Shown: positions 9,132 to 18,723, counted from the first letter of the stretch. The stretch: 64,000 bases of DNA from an uncultured Isosphaeraceae bacterium (GCA_945957605.1 CAMFLR010000001.1:992001-1056000); one strand, 5' to 3'. Notes: generated from the letters alone by a model not told the origin. A program made the numbers and translations.

Positions 9132-10028
9132 ATGATCAAGCTCGGGATCGTCGACTTCGACACTAGCCACGCTGTCGAATTCACCAAACGAATCAACCAT
9201 ATCGACATCGCGGAAGATCAGTGGGTGAATGGCGCGAAGATTGTCGCCGGTGTGCCGGGTACGTCGCAGATTAGCCCCGATGTCATCGCGCCGAATACAA
9301 AGAAGCTCAAGGAATATGGCGTCGAAATCTTGAACGATCCGGCCGAGCTCTTCGGTAAGGTCGACGCCGTGCTGGTTGAAAGCGTCGATGGCAGCGTCCA
9401 TCTCGAACGGGCCATGCCCTTTCTGAAAAAGGGAATGCCGACCTACGTCGACAAGCCGTTCGCCTGTTCGCTCGCCGACGCCAAGGCGTTATTCAACGTG
9501 GCGATGGAAAAGCACATCCCGATGATGTCGAGTTCCAGTCTGCGATACGCGCCTGAGGTCGTCGCGGCGAAGGATGGAACGGGCAAAGTTGGCAAGATCA
9601 TCGGCGTCTCGACTTACGGTCCTTCGCCCACGCATCCGCGCAATCCGGGGATGTTCCATTATGGGATTCATCCCGTCGAAATGCTGTTCACGCTCATGGG
9701 TCCGGGTTGCACGCGCGTGACATGCGCGAGCGAGCCAGGCGCAGAGGTGACGACGGGAGTTTGGAAAGATGGCCGCGTGGCGTCGATTCGCGGAATTCGC
9801 GACGGTTCGGCGGCCTACGGTTTCACTCTGTTTGGATCAAAAGGCGTAGCGACGCAGGGCGTGAGCACGCAGTACATCTATCGCGAGTTGTTGAAGAAGA
9901 TTGTCACGATGTTCGAGACGCGCGAAGTGCCAATTGATCCCAGAGAAACGCTGGAGATCGTCGCGTTCATCGAATCGGCGCGACTGAGCGCTGAGGCAAA
10001 GGGTGCGCCGATGGAAATCAAGGTTTAG
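9132..10028 (+). CDS. Gfo/Idh/MocA-family oxidoreductase
   Basis: The 298-residue protein begins MIKLGIVDFDTSHAVEFTKR, then LVESVDGSVHLERAMPFLKKGMPTYVDKPFACS, which is the NAD(P)-binding and EKP-type (here DKP) segment of this family. The C-terminal half is the alpha/beta substrate domain with HYGIHPVEMLFTLMG supplying the usual His. Such enzymes oxidise or reduce sugars and related polyols; the substrate cannot be read from sequence. The classic GxGxxG is replaced by a D-F-D-T-S-H loop, a variant seen in planctomycete members. ATG 9132 is preferred to ATG 9111. The stop overlaps the next, convergent gene by 11 bases. Confidence 0.82.
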   Translation: MIKLGIVDFDTSHAVEFTKRINHIDIAEDQWVNGAKIVAGVPGTSQISPDVIAPNTKKLKEYGVEILNDPAELFGKVDAVLVESVDGSVHLERAMPFLKKGMPTYVDKPFACSLADAKALFNVAMEKHIPMMSSSSLRYAPEVVAAKDGTGKVGKIIGVSTYGPSPTHPRNPGMFHYGIHPVEMLFTLMGPGCTRVTCASEPGAEVTTGVWKDGRVASIRGIRDGSAAYGFTLFGSKGVATQGVSTQYIYRELLKKIVTMFETREVPIDPRETLEIVAFIESARLSAEAKGAPMEIKV

Positions 10029-10575
10029 GCAGCTTGTTGATCTTCTGAAGAAACTCAACGACGCCGGGATGATCCCAGCGCGCGGCCCCGGTGTCGGCAG
10101 AAACGATCATCCCATCAGGTGCGATGATGTAGGTCCGCGGAATCGCGTTTCCAGCCAGCGAGGCCGGTACATCGGTCGCGTGCAGGACGCGAATTCCCTG
10201 CATCTCTCCACGTGCGTAGTTCGCCACCTTCGAACTGGGCAATTCGTCAGTCACGCCGATGAAGACGACGGACGCGAGTTTAGGATCGGCGGCGAGCTTC
10301 GCGAGCGAAGGCATTTCGGCGCGACATGGTGGGCACCATGTCGCCCAGAAGTTGAGCAGAACCGTTTTGCCTCTGAATTCGCCGAACGAGACCGGCTTGC
10401 CGTCGGGGTCGACGAGGTTCCAGTTGTAATCGACGGCAGCCGGGAATTCAGGCGGATCGAGTGACGGTGCTCTGGATGATCCTCCGTTGAAGAAGATCAG
10501 ATACACCGCCCAGAAAATCGCGAACGCGACACCGACGTAGAGCCATGTCCGATCGTTCTTTTGCGGTTCGGTCAT
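10018..10575 (-). CDS. Membrane-anchored TlpA-type thioredoxin
   Basis: One N-terminal membrane helix (about 12-30) anchors a periplasmic thioredoxin fold. The redox motif is WATWCPPCRAEMP, and the cis-proline loop reads AIPRTYIIAPDG. TlpA/ResA proteins reduce or exchange disulfides in exported proteins. The gene lies 37 bases downstream of the fused spermidine-synthase gene on the same strand, so they may share a transcript, and its 3' end overlaps the convergent oxidoreductase gene. Alternatives within the AhpC/TSA group are less likely because of the CPPC motif and the anchor. Confidence 0.88.
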   Translation of the reverse strand: MTEPQKNDRTWLYVGVAFAIFWAVYLIFFNGGSSRAPSLDPPEFPAAVDYNWNLVDPDGKPVSFGEFRGKTVLLNFWATWCPPCRAEMPSLAKLAADPKLASVVFIGVTDELPSSKVANYARGEMQGIRVLHATDVPASLAGNAIPRTYIIAPDGMIVSADTGAARWDHPGVVEFLQKINKLPKP

Positions 10576-10612
10576 GGCTCTCTCGTCTTGCCTCAGGATT
10601 TAGCGTCGCGGG

Positions 10613-13315
10613 TTAATCGTCCGATCCACGCGTCGCGGCGACTGGTCCCAGGAGATTTTCGACCGGCGCGTAGTCGTCGGTCAAGATGATCCCGCGCGAC
10701 CGTTCGGCCACGGCCTTGACGTGCGTTTCGTCGTAAGGCTTGGGCTGGAAGAGCTTGTCCTGCAGCGTGAACTTGGGATCGTCGTCGTGCTCGCCGAGGT
10801 TGGCGATGTCGATATCGGAGTTCGACACCACGACCACGAACGTTTCACGCAGACCGCTACCGGGTGGATCATCGGTACCGAAGATCCACACGTGCTTGAA
10901 CGACTTCCGGGCTGTTTCAACCCAGGCGCCGAGGAAGCCAGTGTACTGCGCGGCCTTTTCGCGTTCGGCCTTGAGCAAACGCTCGCGGTCCGCCGGAGTG
11001 GCGTTCGGAAGCTTCTTCATCTCCCGATCGACCAACAACTCAACCTGCGCCTCGGACTCATACACGTCGATAATGTTGATCATGTATGCTCCGCCCGGGC
11101 TGAGCATGCCGGCGACCTTGTCGTTGAACTCCTTGGTCGTCAGGTGCCAGGGGACGGAGAAGTCGTTGAAGGCGTCGCCGAAAATCAGGTCGTAGCGGTT
11201 TGCTTTGCTCCGTTCCACGAATGCGCGGGCATCGCCAAGCGTCGTGACGATCCCCTTGTCAGCACCTTCGTCGTCGAGGCCAAGCGCGTTGCGGTTTGCC
11301 TTGAGAATCGCCGGATCGATTTCGGCAACGTCGGCCGTGGTGCCGGGGTATTTCATTCGAAGGTGGCGTGGGAAGGTGTAAGCACCGCCGCCGAAGAAGA
11401 GCGTTTTCAGGCCGAGATCGTCAAGCTTCTTCTTGTCGGCGTCCTTCGCTCGCGACTTCGCAACGCGGTGTGATACGAGCGCGTAGATATACTCATAGGG
11501 GTAATCAACGCGTTCGGGATGTCCCAGCGTGAAATAGCCGTGTTCGAGGTTGTCGAGCACGATCGTTCGCTTCTGGGCATCCTGATCGAGCTCGTCCGAA
11601 ACGACTTTGTTGCCGACCTTGATGAAGTAGTAGTTGCTCTCATCGACCCAGGCGGGGGGAGCGGGCGGGTCACCTTCGCCGGTCGTCTTGGTTGTTTTCG
11701 GATCGCCGCGTTCTTCGCGAATTCCGAAAACGATCCCCTGACGCTCGAGCGGACCGAAAGGAACGAACGCAATCACGCAGAGGCCGAGCGGAATGCCAGC
11801 CCAGACGGCGTGCCAGATCGAGCCGAGCACCGCCGCGGCGAGCGCGAGCGAAACGGCGATCAGCAGGATCACGCCCTTTGTGCCGATGATGTCGATCAGG
11901 AAGAAGCCGGTGATGAACGTGCCGAGGATCGAGCCGACCATGCCCCAGGCGTAAACCTGGCCGATCGCGCGGCCGGTTCGCTTGCTGGCACGAAGGCGAT
12001 CGACAGCAAGCTTCGCCACAACCGGGCTCACCGTTCCCAGCGAAACAGCGGGCAGGAAGAAGACGAGCGAGACGACGATGAGCACGCGGGACCACCAGGG
12101 GTAGCCCTTCATGACGATCGCCTGACTGAGCGCCGAGCCGCCGGCGAAGATCGCCTCTGGCGCCTCCTTGCCGCGGAGATAGCCGATCGGATTCCAGACC
12201 AGCCAGCGCGGGGAGATCTCGAAAACGAGAACCGTCAGCACGAAGAACGACGCCGCGGCGAATAGCCAGCTTGCTTGAGTTTCGCGAGTGACGCGGTCGG
12301 CAACCTTACCACCGACAAAGTTGCCAACGCTCAGGCCCGCGAGCAAAACGCCGATCACGCTCGTCCAGCCATAGATGCTCGAGCCGAGGTGATGGGTGAC
12401 GAATCGGCTCGCTGCCATCTCGAACGCCATGAACGCAAGGCTCGCAAGGAACGACAGCACCGCGAGATCACGCAGGCTGACGCCCCGTCCGGTGTCGGTC
12501 GCGAGTTCGCCCGCGGGCTCGTCGGCAATGGCCTGACGACGCGCCTGGTTCAGCCGCATGAATGCGACACCCGCGAGAGCGAGGGTTGCAGCGTGACCGA
12601 CGAGCATGAGGACGTTCAGCGGCACCCCACCGAGGTTCATGGTCGGCAGGCCGATCGAGCGCGTGAGCGGGGCGATCGAGCCGAGACCAAGAAAGAGACC
12701 CGCGACGACGCCGATGATCTTGCTCGTTTTGTCGCCGATCAACAGGCCAGCGAATGTCACCAGCGCTGCGCCGACAACCGTTACGACCACAGACACCGGC
12801 GCGTAATAAAGCAGGATGAACCCGGCGAAGAAGGTACCGACGATCGACCCGACAGCGCCCAGAGTGTAAACGTCACCAATCGCCGAGCCGGCCTTGCGCG
12901 ACTGCTCGACGGCGAGCTTGGCGACGACCGGTCCGATCATGCCGAGGAGCGTGCCGGGGATGAGGAAGTCGATGGTGACAACCGCAATCACGCGGAGGAA
13001 GGGAGCGTTAGGAATCTGAGGGATCATGCCGCCGATCGAGTTGAGCCAGAGGCAGCCAAGCGTCAGCGTCGCGCCAAACGCATAGAGCGGCCCCACGGCT
13101 TTGCGCGGGTCAACGCGGTCGGCGAGACGTCCACCCAGCACGTTGCCGAGGCAGATACCGCCGAGCATGATGCCAATCACGCTATTCCAGACGTCCAGCG
13201 AGGATCCGACGTGTCGCGCGACGAGGCGGCCCGCCACTAACTCGAGAATCATGATGCAGAGGCTGCTGAAAAACGCCAGGCTGTATGGTAGCAGGCGTGT
13301 GGCGAGGCCGTTCAT
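10613..13315 (-). CDS. Fused membrane transporter-like / spermidine synthase-like protein
   Basis: The 900-residue protein has two membrane modules and a methyltransferase-fold module. Membrane repeats (about 1-235 and 280-515) each start with an ARHVGSS / THHLGSS-type segment followed by SVIG..L.G...GN..GG..ADRV, showing internal duplication. Residues about 630-800 resemble spermidine synthase: TLFFGGGAYTFPRHL, an acidic AEIDPAIL, then GDARAFVE and DLIFGDAFND. Such fusions are frequent in planctomycetes and other bacteria. Polyamine synthesis or aminopropyl transfer to an exported substrate is possible but unproven. It is likely co-transcribed with the TlpA gene. Confidence 0.85.
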   Translation of the reverse strand: MNGLATRLLPYSLAFFSSLCIMILELVAGRLVARHVGSSLDVWNSVIGIMLGGICLGNVLGGRLADRVDPRKAVGPLYAFGATLTLGCLWLNSIGGMIPQIPNAPFLRVIAVVTIDFLIPGTLLGMIGPVVAKLAVEQSRKAGSAIGDVYTLGAVGSIVGTFFAGFILLYYAPVSVVVTVVGAALVTFAGLLIGDKTSKIIGVVAGLFLGLGSIAPLTRSIGLPTMNLGGVPLNVLMLVGHAATLALAGVAFMRLNQARRQAIADEPAGELATDTGRGVSLRDLAVLSFLASLAFMAFEMAASRFVTHHLGSSIYGWTSVIGVLLAGLSVGNFVGGKVADRVTRETQASWLFAAASFFVLTVLVFEISPRWLVWNPIGYLRGKEAPEAIFAGGSALSQAIVMKGYPWWSRVLIVVSLVFFLPAVSLGTVSPVVAKLAVDRLRASKRTGRAIGQVYAWGMVGSILGTFITGFFLIDIIGTKGVILLIAVSLALAAAVLGSIWHAVWAGIPLGLCVIAFVPFGPLERQGIVFGIREERGDPKTTKTTGEGDPPAPPAWVDESNYYFIKVGNKVVSDELDQDAQKRTIVLDNLEHGYFTLGHPERVDYPYEYIYALVSHRVAKSRAKDADKKKLDDLGLKTLFFGGGAYTFPRHLRMKYPGTTADVAEIDPAILKANRNALGLDDEGADKGIVTTLGDARAFVERSKANRYDLIFGDAFNDFSVPWHLTTKEFNDKVAGMLSPGGAYMINIIDVYESEAQVELLVDREMKKLPNATPADRERLLKAEREKAAQYTGFLGAWVETARKSFKHVWIFGTDDPPGSGLRETFVVVVSNSDIDIANLGEHDDDPKFTLQDKLFQPKPYDETHVKAVAERSRGIILTDDYAPVENLLGPVAATRGSDD

Positions 13316-13436
13316 GCGGCGAGGACTCCTCTGCGGCCGGTAGATAAAGAGGACGGAAAGTGGAAACGAACTAAGTTACCCCACATGTTGTTGCGTCACA
13401 ACGGGCCAGACTGCGCCCGGAAACCCGCGCCGCAAG

Positions 13437-13465
13437 TTGACTGAGGCGGGACCGTGTCCTACGCT
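13437..13465 (+). promoter_or_regulatory. Candidate sigma70-type promoter
   Basis: TTGACT (13437-13442) and TACGCT (13460-13465) are separated by 17 bases. The -35 matches consensus at five of six positions, the -10 at three. It lies about 45 bases upstream of the small membrane protein gene at 13513. The weak -10 keeps this tentative. Confidence 0.3.
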
Positions 13466-13512
13466 TACAAAAGGATGTGCTTGCGCTCTTTCTCGGTAAC
13501 GAGGCCACCGTG

Positions 13513-13944
13513 ATGATTGGCTCAACGCTAAAAGCCCCACATACTCAGGCTCGGCCCGAAACGACGAGCAACGCGCTGGCTCCGGAATTCGCCGTCGCCG
13601 TTGTGGTATGGTTGGGCGCGAGCCTCGGCCTGCTCTTTCAGGTGCATGCCGTTATCATTTCTTTGGCTCTTTTGCTCGTTCCAGTCGTCGCCACTGCCGC
13701 GCTCGGGCGTGCGGTCCGAACCACAATCGTGGCCGTCGCCGCGACTTTGCTCTGCGTTGGGATTTTCGCGACGGGAGCGTCGGAATCGCCAAACGTGGCG
13801 ATTCTTGTGATGGGTCTCGTCAATCTGGGTGCAATCATCGGCGCGAACTCGGCCGACCACCTGCGAGAGTCGCAAGTCGGGCCGGCCGAGAAGAGTCGCT
13901 GGAATGTCGAGGTAACGATCGCCTATCCTGCAGAGTCGAACTGA
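13513..13944 (+). CDS. Small membrane protein, unknown function
   Basis: The 143-residue protein has three clear hydrophobic segments (about 28-50, 52-85 and 90-112) and a charged C-terminal tail. ATG 13513 is chosen because GAGG lies eight bases before it; the adjacent GTG (13510) is also possible. It is divergent from the large fused protein and converges with the WD40 gene, leaving five bases between stops. No family is recognised. Confidence 0.55.
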   Translation: MIGSTLKAPHTQARPETTSNALAPEFAVAVVVWLGASLGLLFQVHAVIISLALLLVPVVATAALGRAVRTTIVAVAATLLCVGIFATGASESPNVAILVMGLVNLGAIIGANSADHLRESQVGPAEKSRWNVEVTIAYPAESN

Positions 13945-13949
13945 CCCTC

Positions 13950-15032
13950 TTAATTGTCCGACTTCTTGGTTTTCGCCTTGGTCTTGGTTCGCGCCTTGGT
14001 TTTGCTCGAACTCGTCGACGAACTTCCCCCACCTACATTCCAGACGCGAATCGTCTTATCTAAGCTCGAACCTGCGATCCGCCGGCCATCGGACGAATAC
14101 GCGAGATTCGTGATCGACTCTTCGGTCGCGCCGGTGAGATAGAGCAGACGATTGCCGGACGAAACGTCCCAAATGCTGACGGGCGCCTGATTCATCACGG
14201 CCGAGCCAGCAGTCGCGAGGTAACGCCCATCGGGCGAAAAACGCAGCGCCTTCTGCGTCGGTTCGAGCTCATCGGCGACCAAATAACCCTTCAGCTCGAA
14301 CGTCTTCAAATCCCAGAAGCCAGTTTTCGGTTTCAAGATTTCCCCGCCGTTCGCCGCCACGATCGACATCGTGGGCGAGCAAGCCACGGCGTTGAATCCG
14401 TCGAGCGGCCCGCTCCCTTCGACGTTGATTGTCTTCTTTACCGCCTTTGTGGGGATATCCCAGATAACCAGCGATTCACGGGTGATGCCGGCCATCATCT
14501 TGCTATCGCTCGCAAACGAAAACATCTGCACTGCGCCCTTATCGGCCTTGAGCGTGCCGATCAGTTGCTTCGAGCCGACGTCGAAGATCATGATCTGTGC
14601 CTGGTCGTGAAGCGCGGCGAGCAGTTTGCCGTCGGGCGAGTAGGATAGGCACAAAACGGCAAGCGATGGCTCGGTGTAAGTGTGTTCGAGCTTGCCAGTT
14701 GCGATCGAAAACAGGAACACCTTCCCGACGTGGCCCCCAACCGCAACCGACTTGCCATCGGGCGAGAACGCGACGCTGTATGACTTTGCCGGGTAATCTT
14801 CAACCTTCAGTTCAAATTTGACCTTCCGGGTCGTGAGGTCCCAGAGAAATGCCGTGTCCTCGCCGGCGCTGGCGAGGTATTTGCCATCCTTCGAAATGGC
14901 AACGCCCCGAACGTACGTTTTGTGGCCGGTCAAGACCATCGCAGGAGCCAGGGTTGGCAGTTCTTGAGCTTGGACCCAGGCGGATGAACAAAGCGTAACG
15001 AGAAGCGTGCATGCAATGGTGTGGCGTTTCAT
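13950..15032 (-). CDS. Exported WD40 beta-propeller protein
   Basis: A signal peptide (MKRHTIACTLLVTLCSSAWVQA) precedes about seven WD40-like repeats, recognisable by GVAISKDGKYLASAGEDTAF, VAFSPDGKSVAVGG, LSYSPDGKLLAAL, RFSPDGRYLATAG and LAYSSDGRRIAGSSLDKTIR followed by WNV. Seven blades would close a single propeller. It ends in a Lys/Arg/Thr/Ser tail (SSSKTKARTKTKAKTKK) that could bind acidic polymers. The propeller probably serves as a protein-binding platform in the periplasm. ATG 15032 begins the signal peptide; a longer frame upstream lacks any signal. Confidence 0.82.
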   Translation of the reverse strand: MKRHTIACTLLVTLCSSAWVQAQELPTLAPAMVLTGHKTYVRGVAISKDGKYLASAGEDTAFLWDLTTRKVKFELKVEDYPAKSYSVAFSPDGKSVAVGGHVGKVFLFSIATGKLEHTYTEPSLAVLCLSYSPDGKLLAALHDQAQIMIFDVGSKQLIGTLKADKGAVQMFSFASDSKMMAGITRESLVIWDIPTKAVKKTINVEGSGPLDGFNAVACSPTMSIVAANGGEILKPKTGFWDLKTFELKGYLVADELEPTQKALRFSPDGRYLATAGSAVMNQAPVSIWDVSSGNRLLYLTGATEESITNLAYSSDGRRIAGSSLDKTIRVWNVGGGSSSTSSSKTKARTKTKAKTKKSDN

Positions 15033-15269
15033 TGGGTGTTCTCGCTCGAGATTGGGAGGGGAAACGCACCGAATTCTATGGGAATCGAAAGTGGACTTGC
15101 CAGTCGTAAACCGCAACTGCTGCGCCGGATTCGTTGTGGATTTGGCCGCTCTCCCGTTGCCCGGCATGTGTGCTGTCTGTGATAGTAGTTGCCTCGGCGG
15201 CTCGCCTCGTCCCCGGCTTTGAGAGCGTGGGGCGGGGATTCAGAAAAACCTTCGCACGGTCCCTCATCG

Positions 15270-16205
15270 ATGATTCTCTGCGTCACGCTCAACCCGTGCC
15301 TTGACAAGACGTTGAACACACCGGACTGGAAGCCGGGCGACAATGTGCGCGGTCAGTCGGTCAGTTATGTCGTTGGAGGCAAGGGGAACAACGTTGCCCG
15401 CGCGCTCAAGCGACTCGGGCAGTCGGCGCGTCCGGTCACGTTTCTGGGTGGGCTGGTCGGAGCTCATTGCGAGTTGCTGCTCCGAGCCGTCGACGGGTTC
15501 GACCCGCTTATCGTAAAGACCGAAGCCACCAGTCGCGTCATTTCCACGATTCGCAGCGAATCAACGCCGGCGACTGCCTTCTTTGATCCAGATCCAGCCA
15601 TTTCCACAGGGGAAGCTGCACAACTCATCGAAGCCGTCGCGTCTGCGTTATCGCAAGGTGGCGTTGAAGCCCTTACGCTTTCCGGCTCGAGTCCTGCCCC
15701 GGCGACGCACGAGATCTACAGCGAATTGATCGCGCTGGGACGTGCCCGGCGCGTGCCGATTTTCCTCGACACCTACGGGCCGCCGCTCGAAGCCATTTGG
15801 GGCTTCTGGCCGGAAGTGATTCAGCTCAACCGTCGCGAAGCGGGAATCCACCTGCGCGACAATTCGCCGACTGACGCCGACGTTCTCAGCCTTCTCAAAC
15901 GCTGGGCGAGCCGCGGCGTGAAGGTCGGCCTGATCACGAACGGCGAGCATCCCGCGATTGCGATGATCGACGGTCAGGCCTATCGCGCGATGCCGCCCAA
16001 GATCAGCGCGGTGAATCCGATCGGATCGGGCGATTGCCTGCTGGCCGGCCTGGTTGATGCCCGGCTTCGTGGCCTGACGTCGGTCGAGCTGCTCAAGTTC
16101 GGCATGGGCTGCGCAGTGAACAACGCGATGGTCTGGGACGCTGGTGCGATTGACTTGGACCAGACGAATCAGTGGTCTGAGCAAGTGCAGGTCGAGGCGA
16201 TTTGA
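15270..16205 (+). CDS. PfkB-family sugar-phosphate kinase (1-phosphofructokinase type)
   Basis: The 311-residue protein starts MILCVTLNPCLDKTL, followed by the VGGKGNNVARALKRLG substrate motif of the 1-phosphofructokinase/tagatose-6-phosphate kinase branch. The C-terminal signature NPIGSGDCLLAG carries the catalytic aspartate and anion hole. It should phosphorylate a hexose phosphate with ATP; fructose-1-phosphate versus tagatose-6-phosphate cannot be decided. ATG 15270 aligns with the family N-terminus, while the frame remains open upstream to 15189. A small membrane protein gene follows after 27 bases. Confidence 0.85.
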   Translation: MILCVTLNPCLDKTLNTPDWKPGDNVRGQSVSYVVGGKGNNVARALKRLGQSARPVTFLGGLVGAHCELLLRAVDGFDPLIVKTEATSRVISTIRSESTPATAFFDPDPAISTGEAAQLIEAVASALSQGGVEALTLSGSSPAPATHEIYSELIALGRARRVPIFLDTYGPPLEAIWGFWPEVIQLNRREAGIHLRDNSPTDADVLSLLKRWASRGVKVGLITNGEHPAIAMIDGQAYRAMPPKISAVNPIGSGDCLLAGLVDARLRGLTSVELLKFGMGCAVNNAMVWDAGAIDLDQTNQWSEQVQVEAI

Positions 16206-16232
16206 TCGAGACCCGACAAGAGGAGACTGCGC

Positions 16233-16508
16233 GTGGATTGCGTGGTGGTCATTGCCGTGTCGGCGGCGATCGTGTTCGCGCGAACCGCGATCATCCAGGA
16301 ATTGAACCCGTTTCTCTGGGCCTTCCTGGCGTTCCTCGTTTACATCGGTGCGCCGATGTACATGATCTGGCGAGGGGCGGCCTGGATGGACGCCCCTTGG
16401 GTCTGGATCAGCTCGTTCGGCGGCCTTTTCGTGTTGTTCGTGGTCCAATCAATCGTTGCCGCAAACGCGAAAAGCCGCCGACGTGGTAGACCAGTAAAGC
16501 GCCGCTAA
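16233..16508 (+). CDS. Small two- or three-helix membrane protein
   Basis: The 91-residue protein has hydrophobic segments at about 2-20, 26-46 and 55-78, and ends in a strongly basic tail (AKSRRRGRPVKRR), suggesting a cytoplasmic C-terminus. The GTG start at 16233 follows AGAGGAGA by a suitable distance. It lies 27 bases after the kinase gene, probably in one transcript, and converges on the parvulin gene with a two-base gap. Function unknown. Confidence 0.6.
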   Translation: MDCVVVIAVSAAIVFARTAIIQELNPFLWAFLAFLVYIGAPMYMIWRGAAWMDAPWVWISSFGGLFVLFVVQSIVAANAKSRRRGRPVKRR

Positions 16509-16510
16509 TA

Positions 16511-18409
16511 TCAACGCGGTGGCGGCGCAGGTTGCTCGCCCGAGGTTCGAATCGCGCTCGCGTCGCCATTCGAATCACGAAGCGGCGGTACAGTACGCTT
16601 GGGCTTGCGAGCGGCCGGTTGCGGCTGGTCGAACATCGTCGTGACGACCGTGCGTGCCCGCAGGTTGTCGACGAATGCTTCGGAATGCTTCGCGAATTTT
16701 TCCTTCATGACGGTCTCCTTGATCTCGTCGGAGACCTCGTCGAACCGCGCAGGGCCGGCATCGCGCTTTTCTTCGACCTTCACGACGTAGAAGCCGCCGG
16801 GAACTTCGATCACCGTGCTCACGCCACCGTTAGGCAGGTTGGCGAGCGCTTGGTTGACTTCGGGAACGCCGAAGCCACCGGGAGCTGTTTCCCACTTGCC
16901 GCCGTCTCGCGCGCTTGAATCGTGGCTTTCCGCCTTGGCGACTGCGGCGAAATCCTCGCCTTTCTTCAATCGAACGAGGATGGCGTTGATCTTCTGCTGC
17001 GCTTCGTCGCGATTTGCGCATTTGGCGTTTTCAATCATGATCTCTCGCCAAACGACCTTCGCCGGACGATCGAATTCCTTCAAATGTTCGGTGTAATACT
17101 TCTGGCGCTCTGGAAGCGAAGCGGTGAGCTTAGACTGGATCTTTGAAAGCATGTACTCGCGTGCGAGGGTATCGAGCCGCCAATCTTCGCGAATCGCTTC
17201 GAGCGACTTCTTGTTCTCGGTAAACTTCCGCTTGAGCTCGTGAATATTCGCGCAATTGTTCATACGCAAGAGCGGCGGTAGCTCGTTTTCAACCCAGCTC
17301 TTGTCGATCGAGTCGTAAACGGATTGAAGGTTCTTCGGATCCTTGATTTGCTTTTTGATCGCCTGTACCAGAATGGTACGCGTGATGAGCTTTTCAAGCA
17401 CGTTGTCGACGATCATCTTCTGAAATCGCGGATCGCTTTTTTGCTCGGGCGGAATGTGTTCGAAAGCTTCGGCAATGTGGCGGCGGAGTTGGTCGAGTGT
17501 GATTACCTCTTCGCCAACCTTCGCCGCCTGACCTCCCTGAGTCAGCTCGTTAGCAGGGGGCCGAAATCCTTTTTGCTTCGTCGTGCCAGCCGTCTGAGTG
17601 ACGCTCGTGTCGACCGGCGCGGATTCTTGTCTCGTTTGCTGCACCGCCGAGATCGTGACGGGCGGCGGACCTTCAGTGCTCGTCACAGGCTGTGAAGCTG
17701 AAACTGTCACCGGTGGCGGACCATTGACGTTTGGCGCGGGCTGCTCGGCTGCGGCGACGGCCGGAAGCAATGGCGGCACAGCGGACAGCGGCGCGGCCTG
17801 ACTCGGCGGGACGGTCTCGACCACCGGTTTCTCAGGCGGTGCGGGAGGAGTCGCCCGAGGTGTGACTGGAAGTTGGTCGTTAGGGCCAGGTTCACCGGTC
17901 TCGGCGGCCGTTGGCGTTCGGTTGCTCGACGGCAGCGGCGATTGAACCGGCGGCTTCTTCACGTCAGTCGATAGAGGACGCGCCGATGAGGGTTCCGTCG
18001 CAGCATAAGGTGCGGGACGCGGCTGCGCGGTCTCAGCCGACTGCAAGGTCGTCGGTGCGACGGGTCGCGGCGAGCCAGGTGTTTGATTCGAATAGGGCGC
18101 AGGCCGGCCGGTTGGCAATGAAGGTGCGGGGCCAGCCGAGGGCGCCTCGGTTTGTGTTGGAGGAGCAGACGGATTTGGTTGGCCCGGCGCGGTCATCGGT
18201 CGCGGAGTCAACGTGACCGACGAGAGTTCCGCACGTTTCATCGAGCTGTCGCGCGGACTATCGGTGCGATTGATCTGATCCTTGATCGTCGGCAGGCCAT
18301 CGACCAATGCCAGCGGTTCGGGATTGGCGGCTTCGGGCATTTCCGAGCGACTAAGCGCGCAGCCCGTAACGCACAAGCACATAAACCCGGCAATGAGCCG
18401 ACGATTCAT
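16511..18409 (-). CDS. Parvulin-type peptidyl-prolyl isomerase lipoprotein (SurA/PrsA-like)
   Basis: The protein starts MNRRLIAGFMCLCVTGC, a lipoprotein signal with the lipid-bearing Cys17. A Pro/Ser/Thr-rich spacer of roughly 250 residues follows. Next is a SurA-like helical region containing EVITLDQLRRHIAEAF, then a PpiC/rotamase domain near residues 440-540 with ESHDSSARDGGKW and PGGFYVVKVEEKR. It should assist folding of exported or outer-membrane proteins. ATG 18409 is chosen because GGAG is seven bases upstream; the ATG one codon earlier is also possible. The long low-complexity linker is much longer than in typical SurA. Confidence 0.85.
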   Translation of the reverse strand: MNRRLIAGFMCLCVTGCALSRSEMPEAANPEPLALVDGLPTIKDQINRTDSPRDSSMKRAELSSVTLTPRPMTAPGQPNPSAPPTQTEAPSAGPAPSLPTGRPAPYSNQTPGSPRPVAPTTLQSAETAQPRPAPYAATEPSSARPLSTDVKKPPVQSPLPSSNRTPTAAETGEPGPNDQLPVTPRATPPAPPEKPVVETVPPSQAAPLSAVPPLLPAVAAAEQPAPNVNGPPPVTVSASQPVTSTEGPPPVTISAVQQTRQESAPVDTSVTQTAGTTKQKGFRPPANELTQGGQAAKVGEEVITLDQLRRHIAEAFEHIPPEQKSDPRFQKMIVDNVLEKLITRTILVQAIKKQIKDPKNLQSVYDSIDKSWVENELPPLLRMNNCANIHELKRKFTENKKSLEAIREDWRLDTLAREYMLSKIQSKLTASLPERQKYYTEHLKEFDRPAKVVWREIMIENAKCANRDEAQQKINAILVRLKKGEDFAAVAKAESHDSSARDGGKWETAPGGFGVPEVNQALANLPNGGVSTVIEVPGGFYVVKVEEKRDAGPARFDEVSDEIKETVMKEKFAKHSEAFVDNLRARTVVTTMFDQPQPAARKPKRTVPPLRDSNGDASAIRTSGEQPAPPPR

Positions 18410-18723
18410 CATGACGCTCCGTCCCATCCGTGGGAAAACCGCCAATTCGACAAGGCCGGGGTGCGTTGGCGAGGGTGAAGATCTAATTGCCTGGGCGAGA
18501 CGATTTCCGCGTGAACATAAGGTGCCTGGAGAGGCAGCGAGACATTAACGCCGTCGTGAATTTCTGACAAGGCGGGTTTAGACCGGCACAAACATGGAGT
18601 AGTAGCGATGGGATCTCGTCGCGACCTACGACTCTTGTCTGACGGTTCCAACTCGCTAAGATGAAAGTAAGTGAATTCGCGGTGCGCCGGACCTGAATTC
18701 CCGCTTCAGAAGGAACGACTCGC
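18410..18723. other. Intergenic region between divergent parvulin and DUF1559 genes
   Basis: No gene is convincing here. A weak promoter-like pair, TTGTCT (18635-18640) and TAAGAT (18657-18662) with 16 bases between, lies about 60 bases before the DUF1559 start on the plus strand. AAGGA lies nine bases before that start. I see no terminator or repeat. Confidence 0.35.

Noticed and set aside
12275-13240. Long plus-strand frame of about 320 codons opposite the fused spermidine synthase gene
   Set aside because: It is strongly Arg/Asp/Glu/Ala-rich and follows from codon bias of the real gene on the other strand.
16540-16570. GGTTCGAATC, resembling a tRNA T-loop
   Set aside because: The flanks do not pair as a T-stem and no cloverleaf can be built; it lies inside the parvulin gene.
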